Of a stretch of 64,000 nucleotides of DNA, positions 49,686-59,025 are shown piece by piece. This DNA comes from Acidobacteriota bacterium. GTDB taxonomy: Bacteria > Acidobacteriota > Blastocatellia > RBC074. Every line of letters starts with the position of its first letter. The first letter of the stretch is position 1. The translations under genes and the position numbers were made by a program. The notes under the pieces were generated by a model. That model saw only the letters and a program-made list of their open reading frames with translations, did no database searches and was not told the DNA's origin. Location of the stretch: positions 310,001 through 374,000 of the forward strand of contig JADJXM010000005.1 in the NCBI GenBank assembly GCA_016715865.1, read 5' to 3'.

Positions 49686-51089
49686 ATGTTGGGAAAGATC
49701 AGCTCTCCTTTTCTGGTCCTGGTCTTGAGCCTTGGCGCGTTGGTCGGCTTGGGCGCATCCCGGCCTTCACTGCAGCAACAGCAGAGCGAGAGATTGCTGG
49801 ATGAGGGGATTGCCCTGCTCGCTCGAAGACAGTTCAGCGAAGCCATCAATGTCTTCAATCGCTTCAAGCAGACCAATCCGCGGGATGCGCGTCCCTACTT
49901 CTACACCGGCATGGCAGAGGCTGAAACGGGGCGTCTGAGCGCAGCCGCTCTGGAACTGGATGAAGCTGTCCGCCTGGCCCCTCAGCAGCTGGAGTATCTG
50001 CTTTTCCAGGCCAACCTGTTCGCGCGTTTAAAACAAAAGAACCACGCGGATGATGTGTTGGCGATTTTCCGGCAGGCTGGAAATGCCGATCATCTGGATG
50101 CTTCGTGGGTATGGCTGCTGAGCGAGGTTTACTATCGCCTGGAGCGGTTCGATGATGCCCTTGGTGCGCTTGATCTGCTCGAGAAGCGCAAACCGGATGA
50201 CCCGCGGCTGGATTTGAATCGAGGTCAGGTCTACGCCCTCCAGAGCCGATTCGACCAGGCTCAGGAGTCATTGCAGAAAAGCCTCGCGAAGCATCCTGAC
50301 AATCCTCTCGCACATTTCGAGTCCGGCAAGCTGCTCTATCTGCGTGGAGATCTGCCCGGTGCCAGGAAAGCATTGCTCGAAGCCGTCCGGCTCGATCAGA
50401 ACAATCCGCAATATCTTCAGAAACTCGGCGCAGTATCTCTGGCCATGAAAGAGATCGACGAGGCAATTGGTTACCTCGAACGCGCCGCTGATTTGGATTC
50501 CGGATCAGCAGAAGTTTACTACTCTCTGGGGCAGGCATGGCAACGAAAAGGCCAGCGGGCAAAGGCCGCGGAATACGGGCAGAAGTTTCAGAAATTGAAG
50601 CAGGAAGCCGAGCAAACCGAAGAAATTGAAAGGCAGCTGGCTCGCGGCGAACGCATGCTCGACGAAGGGAAAGATGGCGAGGCCCGTGCGGTTTTCGCGC
50701 AGGTTGTCCAGGCTGATCCAGACAACTGGCCGGCCCACGGCTATCTGGCCGAGATGTTTCTTGGCGCAGGGGACCTGCAAAAAGCATGGCCGCACCTGGC
50801 AAAGATGGAATCGCTGGACGCGGATTCAGTGGTGGGAGCCTGGCTCATGGCGAGGTACTGGCACCAGCAAAAACAGTTCGAGAAGGCATGCTTCTACGCC
50901 GAGAAAGTCCGTCTCGTCCGCCCCGGCCATGCTCAACTCCGCCATCTCCTTGGCAGCGCCTACCTCGGACTGAATCAACCTGAAAAAGCTTTGGCGGAAT
51001 TCGAAGCAGCCGTCAGGCTGGCCCCTGAACGCGCCGACTACCGTGCTGACCTGCAGCGGCTCGAAAATCGGAAGCGTCAGGATAAATAG
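49686..51089 (+). CDS. secreted TPR-repeat protein
   Basis: The 467-aa protein starts at 49686 with MLGKISSPFLVLVLSLGALVGLGAS, a signal peptide or membrane anchor. About ten TPR units follow (for example EAINVFNRFKQTNPRDARPYFYTGMAEAE, EAIGYLERAADLDSGSAEVYYSLGQAWQRKG). A frame that is open further upstream runs into the TonB gene and is not the start. There is no clear RBS, only weak purine sequence within the hairpin's right arm. It is followed by the CRTAC1-type gene by 16 bp. TPR and CRTAC1/ASPIC genes are paired often in Acidobacteriota. Role probably protein-protein binding in the envelope. Confidence 0.82.
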   Translation: MLGKISSPFLVLVLSLGALVGLGASRPSLQQQQSERLLDEGIALLARRQFSEAINVFNRFKQTNPRDARPYFYTGMAEAETGRLSAAALELDEAVRLAPQQLEYLLFQANLFARLKQKNHADDVLAIFRQAGNADHLDASWVWLLSEVYYRLERFDDALGALDLLEKRKPDDPRLDLNRGQVYALQSRFDQAQESLQKSLAKHPDNPLAHFESGKLLYLRGDLPGARKALLEAVRLDQNNPQYLQKLGAVSLAMKEIDEAIGYLERAADLDSGSAEVYYSLGQAWQRKGQRAKAAEYGQKFQKLKQEAEQTEEIERQLARGERMLDEGKDGEARAVFAQVVQADPDNWPAHGYLAEMFLGAGDLQKAWPHLAKMESLDADSVVGAWLMARYWHQQKQFEKACFYAEKVRLVRPGHAQLRHLLGSAYLGLNQPEKALAEFEAAVRLAPERADYRADLQRLENRKRQDK

Positions 51090-51105
51090 TCATAATTGTC
51101 GTTTT

Positions 51106-52953
51106 ATGCAAAAACATCCTCGCCAAATCCTGAACCAGGCTCCGTTGAAGTTGTTCGCGTACATTTGTGTCTTCTCTTTTTGCGCGTTGGGGCAGGAGCA
51201 GAAACCGCCGATGACGGCACAGGTTCCCCTGCCCTCGAACAATTCAGCCCTGGATGTAGCTTTCACCGAGATGACGAAAGCCGCGGGGATCGAGGGCTTT
51301 CGTCATCTGTCCGGCACTCCTGCGAAGGACTATCTGATTGAGTCGACCGGCGCGGGCTGCGCTTTCGTGGATTACGATAATGATGGTTGGCTTGACGTCT
51401 ATCTGGTTAACGGATCAACCCTCGAAGCGCTACGCGGCCTGGCAAAGCCTCCCGGAGCGGCGCTCTACCGCAATAACCGCGATGGCACATTCACGGACGT
51501 GACGGCGAAGGCGGGCGTCGCCAACGGAGGTTGGGGGCAGGGTTTATGTATCGGTGACTTCGACAATGACGGTTGGCAGGATATCTATGTTACAAACTTC
51601 GGCGGGAATCGACTTTACCACAACAACCGCAACGGAACTTTCACCGACATCGCAATTAAGGCCGGAGTCGCGTTGGGCGGATGGTCCACCGGGTGCGCCT
51701 TTGGCGACTACGATGGGGATGGCCTGCTTGATCTGTTCGTAGCTGGGTACGTGGATTTTAATTTCGAAAACCCGCCTCCGAGTGCGACTGGTGAAGCGGA
51801 AATGAGTGACGGTGTGCCGGAGCAGAGTCGGAAGACAGCTGGAATGGGCGCCGCATATGTGGCCGGCATGAAATACTGCCAGTTTCGCGGGCAGCGCGTG
51901 TCATGCGGGCCGCTCGGCCTGAAGGGCGCGCCCGACCATCTCTTTCACAACAATGGCGACGGGACTTTCACCGATGTAAGCGCGAAGGCCGGCGTCGCAG
52001 ACCGGGCCGGATACTATGGTTTCGGAGTCGCCTGGCTCGATTTTGACGATGATGGCCGGCTCGATCTGCTGGTCGCCAATGACTCGACGCCGAATTACCT
52101 GTACCGCAACAAGGGCGATGGAACTTTCGAGGACGTCAGCTATTCATCGGGCGTCTCACTTAACGAGAACGGGCGCGAGCAGGCCTGCATGGGAGTCTCG
52201 GTCGGCGATTATGACGGGGATGGGCGCGCCGACATCCACATGACCAATTTCTCGGATGACGCGAATGTTCTATACCACAATGATGGTGAAGGCCTGTTTA
52301 CCGAGACGACTTTCCAGGCGGGCATCGGTGAAATGACATTTCCGTTTCTTGGCTGGGGGACCAACTTCTTTGATTACGACAATGACGGGTTTTCCGACTT
52401 ATTGACTGTCAACGGTCACGTTTACCCTCTGGTTGACCGCTTTAAATGGGGAACGTCCTATAAACAGCGATTGCTTCTCTTCCGTAATTTGCATGGCAGA
52501 TTTTTTGAGGTCGGATCGAGCGCCGGCGCGGCGCTCAATACCGTGCGGTCGGCACGCGGATCGGCGACAGGGGATTTCGATAATGACGGAGATCTGGATA
52601 TTCTCCTGAATAACCTTGACGATCCGCCAACCCTGCTCCGAAACGACGGCGGAAACAAGGCCGGACACTGGCTGACGCTCCGGCTCGTCGGTGATCCCGG
52701 ACGTAAGTGTCCGCGCGATGCAATCGGAACGGTCGTCTTCTGTACCGCACAAGGACGACTCATACGTGACGAGGTGGCAAGCGGGAGGAGCTACAATTCA
52801 CAGTCGGATCTGCGGGTCCACTTCGGGTTGGGGACGGCGACCGCAGTGAAGAAACTCGAGGTCCGGTGGGCCGGCGGCCAGAAAGAGACTTATGAAATAA
52901 AAGATGTTGACCGCTTCGTGACCATCGAGCAGGGAAAAGGCATAGTCAAATGA
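51106..52953 (+). CDS. CRTAC1 / ASPIC-UnbV family FG-GAP protein
   Basis: The 615-aa protein starts at 51106, with a signal peptide (ending CALGQ). Seven FG-GAP or VCBS-type Asp-rich loops are seen (DYDNDGWLDVYLVNG, DFDNDGWQDIYVTNFG, DYDGDGLLDLFVAGY, DFDDDGRLDLLVAND, DYDGDGRADIHMTNF, DYDNDGFSDLLTVNG, DFDNDGDLDILLNN), consistent with calcium-binding propeller blades. The ASPIC/UnbV domain is at the C-terminus (about 535-610, GVF-like AVKKLEVRWAGGQKETYEI). Function is unknown; such proteins are secreted or surface-bound. The gene is convergent with the monooxygenase at 52959, with a gap of only 5 bp. Confidence 0.88.
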   Translation: MQKHPRQILNQAPLKLFAYICVFSFCALGQEQKPPMTAQVPLPSNNSALDVAFTEMTKAAGIEGFRHLSGTPAKDYLIESTGAGCAFVDYDNDGWLDVYLVNGSTLEALRGLAKPPGAALYRNNRDGTFTDVTAKAGVANGGWGQGLCIGDFDNDGWQDIYVTNFGGNRLYHNNRNGTFTDIAIKAGVALGGWSTGCAFGDYDGDGLLDLFVAGYVDFNFENPPPSATGEAEMSDGVPEQSRKTAGMGAAYVAGMKYCQFRGQRVSCGPLGLKGAPDHLFHNNGDGTFTDVSAKAGVADRAGYYGFGVAWLDFDDDGRLDLLVANDSTPNYLYRNKGDGTFEDVSYSSGVSLNENGREQACMGVSVGDYDGDGRADIHMTNFSDDANVLYHNDGEGLFTETTFQAGIGEMTFPFLGWGTNFFDYDNDGFSDLLTVNGHVYPLVDRFKWGTSYKQRLLLFRNLHGRFFEVGSSAGAALNTVRSARGSATGDFDNDGDLDILLNNLDDPPTLLRNDGGNKAGHWLTLRLVGDPGRKCPRDAIGTVVFCTAQGRLIRDEVASGRSYNSQSDLRVHFGLGTATAVKKLEVRWAGGQKETYEIKDVDRFVTIEQGKGIVK

Positions 52954-52958
52954 TGACT

Positions 52959-54458
52959 CTACCATTCGGCAAGCGCGGCGGGAGAATCCTCACGGATCTG
53001 TGAGCTGCCGGCGCGGTGAAACTCCAGCGCATCGTCCTCGATCGGTCCAAAGCGCAGGCGGAAGATATCGAACGCATAGTTTTGCGGATTGCGCCAGGGG
53101 CCTGCCGTGCCCTGCCTTGGCAACCGGTCTGCAGCGCGTTTGAAATATCCGGACTTCAGGTTTCCGAAAGGCTCGACTGGCATGAGCGGGTCGGGATCTT
53201 TCGGTCTCGCCTGCACGTAGCCATGCGCATCCATGAAATTGATCAGACGGCAGAAATACTCTGCCAGCAGGTCAGCTCGGAGCGTCCACGACGCATTTGT
53301 GTACCCGAAGACTGAAGCGAGATTGGGCACACCGCTGAACATTAAGCCTTTATATAGAACGGTCCTTCCGATATCGATCGGCCTGGCATCTACTTCTACA
53401 TCCGCGCCTCCGGCGAATTGGAGCTCGAGCCCGGTTGCGGTGATGACGATATCGGCCTCGAGTTCTTTGCCTGATTCGAGCCTGATGCCGGTCTCGGTCA
53501 AGGTGTCGATGTGATCGGTGACGATCGAGACCTTGCCGGCATTGATCGCTTCGAAGAAATCATTGTCAGGGACAAGGCATAACCGCTCGTCCCAGGGTTT
53601 GTACCGCGGAGAAAAATGGGTTGCGATATCGTAATCCGGGCCCAGTTGCTCCCGAACCAGATTGATCATCTTCTGTCTGGTTCGCTCAGGGAACATGCGG
53701 GCGAAATTGAAGAAGAAGAGCTGGAACACGATGTTTTTCCAGCGAGTCAGCCTGTAGGCAATTGGGAGCGGCAAGTGGCGACGCAGCCAGTTGGCAACCT
53801 TGTCGACCGCGGGAAGCGATACCATGTAAGTCGGCGACCGCTGGAGCATGGTTACATGCGCTGCCTTGTCAGCCATGGCCGGGACCAGAGTGACCGCCGT
53901 TGCTCCGCTGCCGATGACGACGACGCGCTTACCCGTATAGTCCAGGTCTTCGGGCCATAACTGCGGGTGAATCAGCTTCCCCCTGAATTTCGAAACGCCT
54001 GCGAATTCCGGAGTGTAGCCCGCCGAATATCGATAATAGCCCGCACACATCAGCACATATCGGGCCCTGATAGAAATGGCGCGACCCTCGTGATCGGCCT
54101 CGACCGTCCACAATGCATCTTCAGACGACCATGATAAACGGCGAACTGAATGCCTGAATCTAATGTGAGGCAGGATGCCATGCTCCGCCGCTGCTTCCTG
54201 AACGTAGGCGCGGATGGAAGGACCGTCTGCGATCGCTTTGGGGTTCTTCCACGGCTTGAAATTATAGCCGAGCGTATGCATGTCGCTATCCGACCGGATG
54301 CCCGGATACCTGAACAGGTCCCAGGTGCCTCCGATGGCATCGCGACTTTCCAGAATCGCGAATGTCTTGCCAGGACATTGTTTTCGAAGGTGAACGCTCG
54401 CGCCGATGCCTGATAGTCCCGCACCGACGATGATGACGTCGAAATACTCCGCTGCCAT
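52959..54458 (-). CDS. flavin-dependent Baeyer-Villiger-type monooxygenase (EthA-like)
   Basis: The 499-aa protein starts at 54458 with AGGAGG 8 bp before. It has an FAD motif GAGLSGIGA (residues about 13-21), the BVMO fingerprint FRGKLIHPQLWP (FxGxxxHxxxW followed by P), a NADPH motif VVVIGSGATAVTLVPA, and ATG near the C-terminal domain. The class oxidises ketones to esters or sulfides to sulfoxides using NADPH and O2. It stands alone on this strand between a convergent and a divergent gene. The residues GSGATA belong to the Rossmann motif and are not an FMN-attachment site. The substrate is unknown. Confidence 0.9.
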   Translation of the reverse strand: MAAEYFDVIIVGAGLSGIGASVHLRKQCPGKTFAILESRDAIGGTWDLFRYPGIRSDSDMHTLGYNFKPWKNPKAIADGPSIRAYVQEAAAEHGILPHIRFRHSVRRLSWSSEDALWTVEADHEGRAISIRARYVLMCAGYYRYSAGYTPEFAGVSKFRGKLIHPQLWPEDLDYTGKRVVVIGSGATAVTLVPAMADKAAHVTMLQRSPTYMVSLPAVDKVANWLRRHLPLPIAYRLTRWKNIVFQLFFFNFARMFPERTRQKMINLVREQLGPDYDIATHFSPRYKPWDERLCLVPDNDFFEAINAGKVSIVTDHIDTLTETGIRLESGKELEADIVITATGLELQFAGGADVEVDARPIDIGRTVLYKGLMFSGVPNLASVFGYTNASWTLRADLLAEYFCRLINFMDAHGYVQARPKDPDPLMPVEPFGNLKSGYFKRAADRLPRQGTAGPWRNPQNYAFDIFRLRFGPIEDDALEFHRAGSSQIREDSPAALAEW

Positions 54459-54641
54459 GCGGATACCTCCTGTACGGATTATTATGCTCTTAGTTTGCCA
54501 CAGAGCCACGACATAGCATAGCCTCATCTATAAATTGCTCATACAAGCTGCAGTAAACGACAAATTGTATTGCACATTTAATCCGCATCCTTAAAAATAG
54601 GTGGATGGAAGACGCATAACGGGCTGACGAATCTAACAATC

Positions 54642-55205
54642 ATGCAACCGCCACCTCCCAACGAAATTACTCAGCTCCTTCTGCGCTGGAGCCACGGCGA
54701 TCAGTCCGCGCTCTCCCAGTTGCTGCCCGTCGTCTACCAGGAGTTGCATAAACTGGCGCAAAGCTATCTTCGACGCGAGCGTCCCGGGCACACCCTGCAA
54801 CCGACCGCGCTTATCAATGAAGCCTATCTGCGACTGATCAAGCAGGATTTTCCTGAATGGCAAAGCCGCCGCCATTTTTTCGGAGTGGCGGCGCAGTTGA
54901 TGCGTCAGATTCTGGTCGAACATGCACGCGCTCGCTCCGCAGGCAAACGCGACGGAGGGCAGAAATTTACGCTCGACGAGGCTCTCACCTTTTCCGCCGA
55001 TAAAGCCTCCGAACTGGTGGCGCTCGACGATGCGCTGGTCTCCCTGGCGAAGTTCGACGAGCGTAAAGTCCGGATCATCGAACTCCGTTACTTCGGCGGG
55101 TTGAGTCTGGAAGAAACGGCTGAGGTACTGGGCCTTTCGGTCACCACCATCAGCGATGAACAGAGGCTGGCGCGCGCGTGGCTGCGCCGTGAATTAGAGG
55201 CATGA
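54642..55205 (+). CDS. ECF-type RNA polymerase sigma factor (Acidobacteriota-type, kinase-linked)
   Basis: The 187-aa protein has sigma region 2 (AQSYLRRERPGHTLQPTALINEAYLRL) and region 4 (LRYFGGLSLEETAEVLGLSVTTISDEQRLARAWLRREL). The sequence type matches the ECF subgroup usually linked with a Ser/Thr kinase in Acidobacteriota and Planctomycetota. Its stop overlaps the kinase ATG by 4 bp. No anti-sigma factor is seen; control may be exerted through the kinase. It probably responds to an envelope signal transmitted by the kinase. Confidence 0.9.
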   Translation: MQPPPPNEITQLLLRWSHGDQSALSQLLPVVYQELHKLAQSYLRRERPGHTLQPTALINEAYLRLIKQDFPEWQSRRHFFGVAAQLMRQILVEHARARSAGKRDGGQKFTLDEALTFSADKASELVALDDALVSLAKFDERKVRIIELRYFGGLSLEETAEVLGLSVTTISDEQRLARAWLRRELEA

Positions 55206-57847
55206 AACCTGAACGCTGGCAGCGCATCGAAGAACTGTTTCGCACCATAGTGGACCATCCGGCGGATCAGCGCGAAGCCTATTTAACGCGCGTCTGCGGC
55301 GGCGACGAGGAACTGCGTCAAGAAGTGCTCTCATTGCTCGCGCGGGATACCGCTGAAGATTTCCTGTTCGAGCCGATTGCGGATATGGCACTGTCGCTGA
55401 CCGCAGAGTTGCCTGACGACCTGACAGGCACGCGCATCGGCCCTTATCGCCTCACGCGCCTGATCGGGCGTGGAGGTATGGGCGCGGTTTATGAAGCCCT
55501 GCGAGATGACGAACAGTTCCAGCAACAGGTCGCTCTTAAACTGATCAAGGGTGGGATGGACTCGAATTTTGTGCGCGACCGTTTTTTGCGCGAGCGGCAG
55601 ATTCTGGCTTCGCTCGATCACCCGCATATCGCGCACCTGCTGGATGGAGGCACGACGCGAGACGGTCAACCCTATTTCGTCATGGAGTTAGTCGATGGCG
55701 AATCGATCACTGAATACTGCCGCCGCCGGGAATTGTCGCTCAATGACAAGCTGAAGCTCTTTCGCGGGGTATGCGCAGCGGTGCAACACGCGCATCAGAA
55801 GCTGGTCGTCCATCGCGACTTGAAACCGAGCAACATTCTGGTGACGGAAGATGGCACGCCGAAACTTCTCGATTTCGGCATAGCCAAGCTGCTGGCCGCG
55901 GATCCGGGCAATGCCGTCACACATACCGAAACGGCGATGCGGCTGATGACGCCCGATTACGCCAGCCCGGAACAGGTGCGCGGCGGCGTGATCACCACGG
56001 CTGCCGACGTTTATGCGCTCGGCGCGGTGCTTTATGAGTTGCTGACGGGCCGGCGTCCGCATCAGTTCGTCACCTATTCACCTCTCGAGATCGAACGCAC
56101 AATTTGTGAAACCGAAGCCCAGCGGCCCAGCGAGGCGGCGCGCCAGCAACCCGACGCGCCGGCCAGACTGGCCCGGCAACTGACGGGAGATCTGGACAAT
56201 ATTGTGCTCATGGCGCTGCGTAAAGAACCCGAACGGCGCTACCAGTCGGTCGAGCAGTTTTCCGAAGACCTGCGCCGCCATCTGACGGGTCTGCCGGTAC
56301 TGGCGCGCAAAGACACGTTCAGTTACAGGGCAGGGAAGTTCGCCCGGCGGCACAAAGCGGGAGTAGCCATACTGGCGCTGCTGGTGATCTTCGCAGTCGC
56401 GCTGGCCGCTTTGGCAGTGCGTCTCGCGCGTGAACGTGACAGGGCCAGTCAATCGGCGGCCACTGCTGAAGCGGTGACGCAATCGCTCGTCTCCGTGTTT
56501 GAATTTGCCGACCCTGGCAGTACTCACGGCGATGCCATCACCGCCAAGGATTTGCTGGATCAGGGGGCTGAAAAAGTAGTCCGCGATCTGAAGGACCAAC
56601 CCGCCGTACAGGCCCGTCTGATGGACACGATTGGCGGCTTGTATCAAAACCTCGGCGCATATGATGAGGGGCAACCGCTGCTCGAAGAGTCTCTGAAGCT
56701 CCGACGGCAACATCTGGGCGCAGAACACACGGACGTGGCAGCCAGCTTGCATCATCTGGCAGCCATGGCGTATCTGAAAGGCGACTATGCCGGCAGCGAA
56801 ACCCGGTATCGTGAGGCGCTGGCCTTGCGCCGCAAACTGCACGGCGAAGAGCACGTCGATGTGGCCGGCAGCATGGATGGATTGGGCGAGCTGTTGATCG
56901 AACGCGGAAACCTCGGCGAGGCCGAACCCTTGCTGCGTGGGGCGTTGTCGCTGCGGCGCAAGCTGCTTGGCGAAGAGCATAAGGATGTGGCCAAAAGCCT
57001 CAATAGTATGGGGCGACTGATGAGCGATCAGGGCAAATTTGCAGAAGCCGCCGCCTTTTACCGGCAAACGCTTGCGCTGCATCGCAAACTTTACGGCGCT
57101 GAACACCCACTCGTCGCTAACAGCCTGAACAATCTGGCCGCGATGTTGCAGGAACAGGAGCAATTCAATGAGGCTGCGGCGCTCTTTCGTGAATCGCTGG
57201 CGCTGCGCCGTAAACTGCTGGGCGAAGAACACCCGGACGTCGCAGTGAGCATGTCAAACCTCGCATCGGCGTTACAGGATCTTCGTCAATACGAGGAAGC
57301 CGAGCAGCTTTATCGGCAGACGCTGGCGATGCGCCGCAGACTGCTCAGCGAAAATCACCCGCGTATCGCCGTGACCATGAACAACCTGGCGACGTTGCTG
57401 CGGGACAAAGGCGATTATGCCGAGGCCGGAGCGCTCTTCCGTCAGACGATCGAGATGCGACGCAAGACGCTGGGCGAGTATCACTTTGAAACAGCCACCG
57501 CCGTATACAATCTGGCCGGCGTATTTTACGCCCAGGGCCAGTTCAAAGAGGCGGAGCGGATTGGCAGGCAGGCGCTCGACATCTACCTGAAAACCCTCAA
57601 GCCGGAGCACTGGCTGGTTTATCGTACGCGCAGCTATATCGGCGGCTGCCTGATAAAACTGAAACGATTCCGCGAGGCCGAAGAGCAATTGCTGATCGCT
57701 TACGACGGACTGAAAACAACTCGCGGCGAACAGCACGCGCTGACACGCAGGGCCGTCAGCCGCCTGATTGAAACGTACGACGCATGGGGCAAACCCGACC
57801 AGGCTGCATCCTACCGCAAATTACTGCCGGCCCTGGATAAACGCTGA
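55202..57847 (+). CDS. membrane Ser/Thr protein kinase with extracytoplasmic TPR domain
   Basis: The 881-aa protein has a short N-terminal helical region (1-75), a kinase domain (about 82-355) with GRGGMGAVYEA, K113, HRDLKPSN (204-211) and DFG (224-226), a transmembrane helix near 388-410 (ILALLVIFAVALAALAV), and about ten kinesin-light-chain-like TPR repeats (about 450-860, with recurring LRRKLLGEEHPDVA). All catalytic residues are present. With the helix after the kinase, the TPR part should face the periplasm. The ATG overlaps the ECF sigma gene stop, and the two probably form a signalling unit. Confidence 0.92.
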   Translation: MKPERWQRIEELFRTIVDHPADQREAYLTRVCGGDEELRQEVLSLLARDTAEDFLFEPIADMALSLTAELPDDLTGTRIGPYRLTRLIGRGGMGAVYEALRDDEQFQQQVALKLIKGGMDSNFVRDRFLRERQILASLDHPHIAHLLDGGTTRDGQPYFVMELVDGESITEYCRRRELSLNDKLKLFRGVCAAVQHAHQKLVVHRDLKPSNILVTEDGTPKLLDFGIAKLLAADPGNAVTHTETAMRLMTPDYASPEQVRGGVITTAADVYALGAVLYELLTGRRPHQFVTYSPLEIERTICETEAQRPSEAARQQPDAPARLARQLTGDLDNIVLMALRKEPERRYQSVEQFSEDLRRHLTGLPVLARKDTFSYRAGKFARRHKAGVAILALLVIFAVALAALAVRLARERDRASQSAATAEAVTQSLVSVFEFADPGSTHGDAITAKDLLDQGAEKVVRDLKDQPAVQARLMDTIGGLYQNLGAYDEGQPLLEESLKLRRQHLGAEHTDVAASLHHLAAMAYLKGDYAGSETRYREALALRRKLHGEEHVDVAGSMDGLGELLIERGNLGEAEPLLRGALSLRRKLLGEEHKDVAKSLNSMGRLMSDQGKFAEAAAFYRQTLALHRKLYGAEHPLVANSLNNLAAMLQEQEQFNEAAALFRESLALRRKLLGEEHPDVAVSMSNLASALQDLRQYEEAEQLYRQTLAMRRRLLSENHPRIAVTMNNLATLLRDKGDYAEAGALFRQTIEMRRKTLGEYHFETATAVYNLAGVFYAQGQFKEAERIGRQALDIYLKTLKPEHWLVYRTRSYIGGCLIKLKRFREAEEQLLIAYDGLKTTRGEQHALTRRAVSRLIETYDAWGKPDQAASYRKLLPALDKR

Positions 57848-58348
57848 CGTCGTTTGCAGGTTCACCGTCTACATTTCCTCAACATCCCATCTTCCATCTT
57901 CTGTATTTGCTCAGCCCACTGGAAACCGGAATCTGGAAACTTCACCTGCCCTGAGCATTTATAACTGATGCTACGCAGAGACAATGATCGGAAATTGCTT
58001 GACTTGCCCTGAACCCGCGAAGCGCGGGTGGGCAGAATCTTGCCCGGGGTTTCGCTCGGCCTGGCGGCCTCACTCCACTCTATTCTTTCGCCTGCCTTGC
58101 AGGCTCACAGAAAGAATATGCATGGGCAACCTCAAAATTTGTTAAATCGATTTTAAAGGACTCTTCCGCGTAACATCAGTTAATAAAATTTTTTTCTCGC
58201 AACCGGCAATTCACCTCAAATTTTTCGCCTGAGTAAGTGAGCAGCGATGCCGCTGCCGTGAACCAAAGGGCTGGCGCTTCCGGTGATCCTGAAGTTTGCC
58301 TGCACCCGTGGTCATTTAGACACTAATCAACTTAACCAGGAGAAGATC
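57848..58348. other. 501-bp non-coding region with two hairpins
   Basis: No protein gene is supported here. Hairpins: acccgcg-aag-cgcgggt (58013-58029), and a larger one with outer arms 58081-58089 / 58110-58118 (9 bp) and inner arms 58090-58095 / 58099-58104 (6 bp). The part near 58180-58200 is AT-rich and could hold the promoter of the DUF3455 gene. The hairpins may end transcription of the kinase gene. Confidence 0.6.
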
Positions 58349-58915
58349 ATGAAAATAACGAATATCAAAAAGTTTAGCTCGGTCATCAGCACCGCACTGC
58401 TGAGCGCGGGCTTGTGGCTCGCACTCTCAACCGCTCCGGTCGCACAAGCGAACGATGTCAGTCTGACGACGGACCTGCAACCCCCTGTCTGTGACAGCAT
58501 TCAGGTGCCACCTGGGAATAAAGTAGCCTTCCATGTGTATGCGCGGGGCGTCCAGGTATACAGATGGAACGGCGTCAGTTGGGATTTTGTCGCGCCAGTG
58601 GCGATGTTGTACGCCGCCTCCAAATATTTTGGGGAGGTCGGCATTCACTACGGCGGTCCGACCTGGGAAAGCAACAGTGGCAGCAAGGTGGTCGCCGCCC
58701 GTCTGGCTGGTTGCTCTCCGGATCAGACTGCAATTCCGTGGTTGCTGCTCCGGTCGGTCTCGAACAATGGCGCCGGCATTTTCAACTTCGTGACCTACAT
58801 TCAGCGGGTGAACACAACAGGCGGACTGGCGCCCGCCACCGCTGGTTCGACCATCGGCGAGGTCACTGAGGTGCCTTACACGGCGGAGTATTACTTCTAC
58901 CGTGCGGATAACTGA
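58349..58915 (+). CDS. DUF3455 domain-containing secreted protein
   Basis: The 188-aa protein starts at 58349 with CCAGGAG 9 bp ahead; a frame open to 58283 is not preferred. It has a signal peptide (about 1-34, ending VAQAND) and the DUF3455 signatures VPPGNKVAFHVYARGVQVYRW and HYGGPTWESNSGSKVV. The family has no known function; members are secreted by bacteria and fungi. It is monocistronic by spacing and followed by the palindrome at 58967-58996. Confidence 0.85.
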   Translation: MKITNIKKFSSVISTALLSAGLWLALSTAPVAQANDVSLTTDLQPPVCDSIQVPPGNKVAFHVYARGVQVYRWNGVSWDFVAPVAMLYAASKYFGEVGIHYGGPTWESNSGSKVVAARLAGCSPDQTAIPWLLLRSVSNNGAGIFNFVTYIQRVNTTGGLAPATAGSTIGEVTEVPYTAEYYFYRADN

Positions 58916-58966
58916 AATGCTCTTGCTGTAAAACTTTTGCTTCAGTGCTTATGAAACAAGTTAAAA

Positions 58967-58996
58967 GTGATCGGTTTAATTTCATAAACCGATCAC
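58967..58996. promoter_or_regulatory. 12-bp perfect palindrome, candidate operator or terminator
   Basis: The arms gtgatcggttta (58967-58978) and taaaccgatcac (58985-58996) pair perfectly around atttca. A further half-copy, taaccgata, lies just downstream near 59000-59009. It lies about 30 bp before the methyltransferase start. It could be a terminator for DUF3455 or an operator for a TetR- or MarR-type regulator; no T-tract follows. Confidence 0.5.
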
Positions 58997-59025
58997 ATTT
59001 AACCGATATAGAAGGAGAGAGACAA

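Noticed and set aside
49864..50802. 312-codon reverse open frame opposite the TPR gene
   Set aside because: Shadow of the TPR frame, which is supported by repeats and a signal peptide.
53868..53930. GSGATA in the monooxygenase as an ApbE flavinylation site
   Set aside because: It is the glycine-rich NADPH loop of a Rossmann fold in a cytoplasmic enzyme.
56078..57232. 384-codon reverse open frame with repetitive sequence
   Set aside because: The repeats are the antisense of the kinase TPR units.
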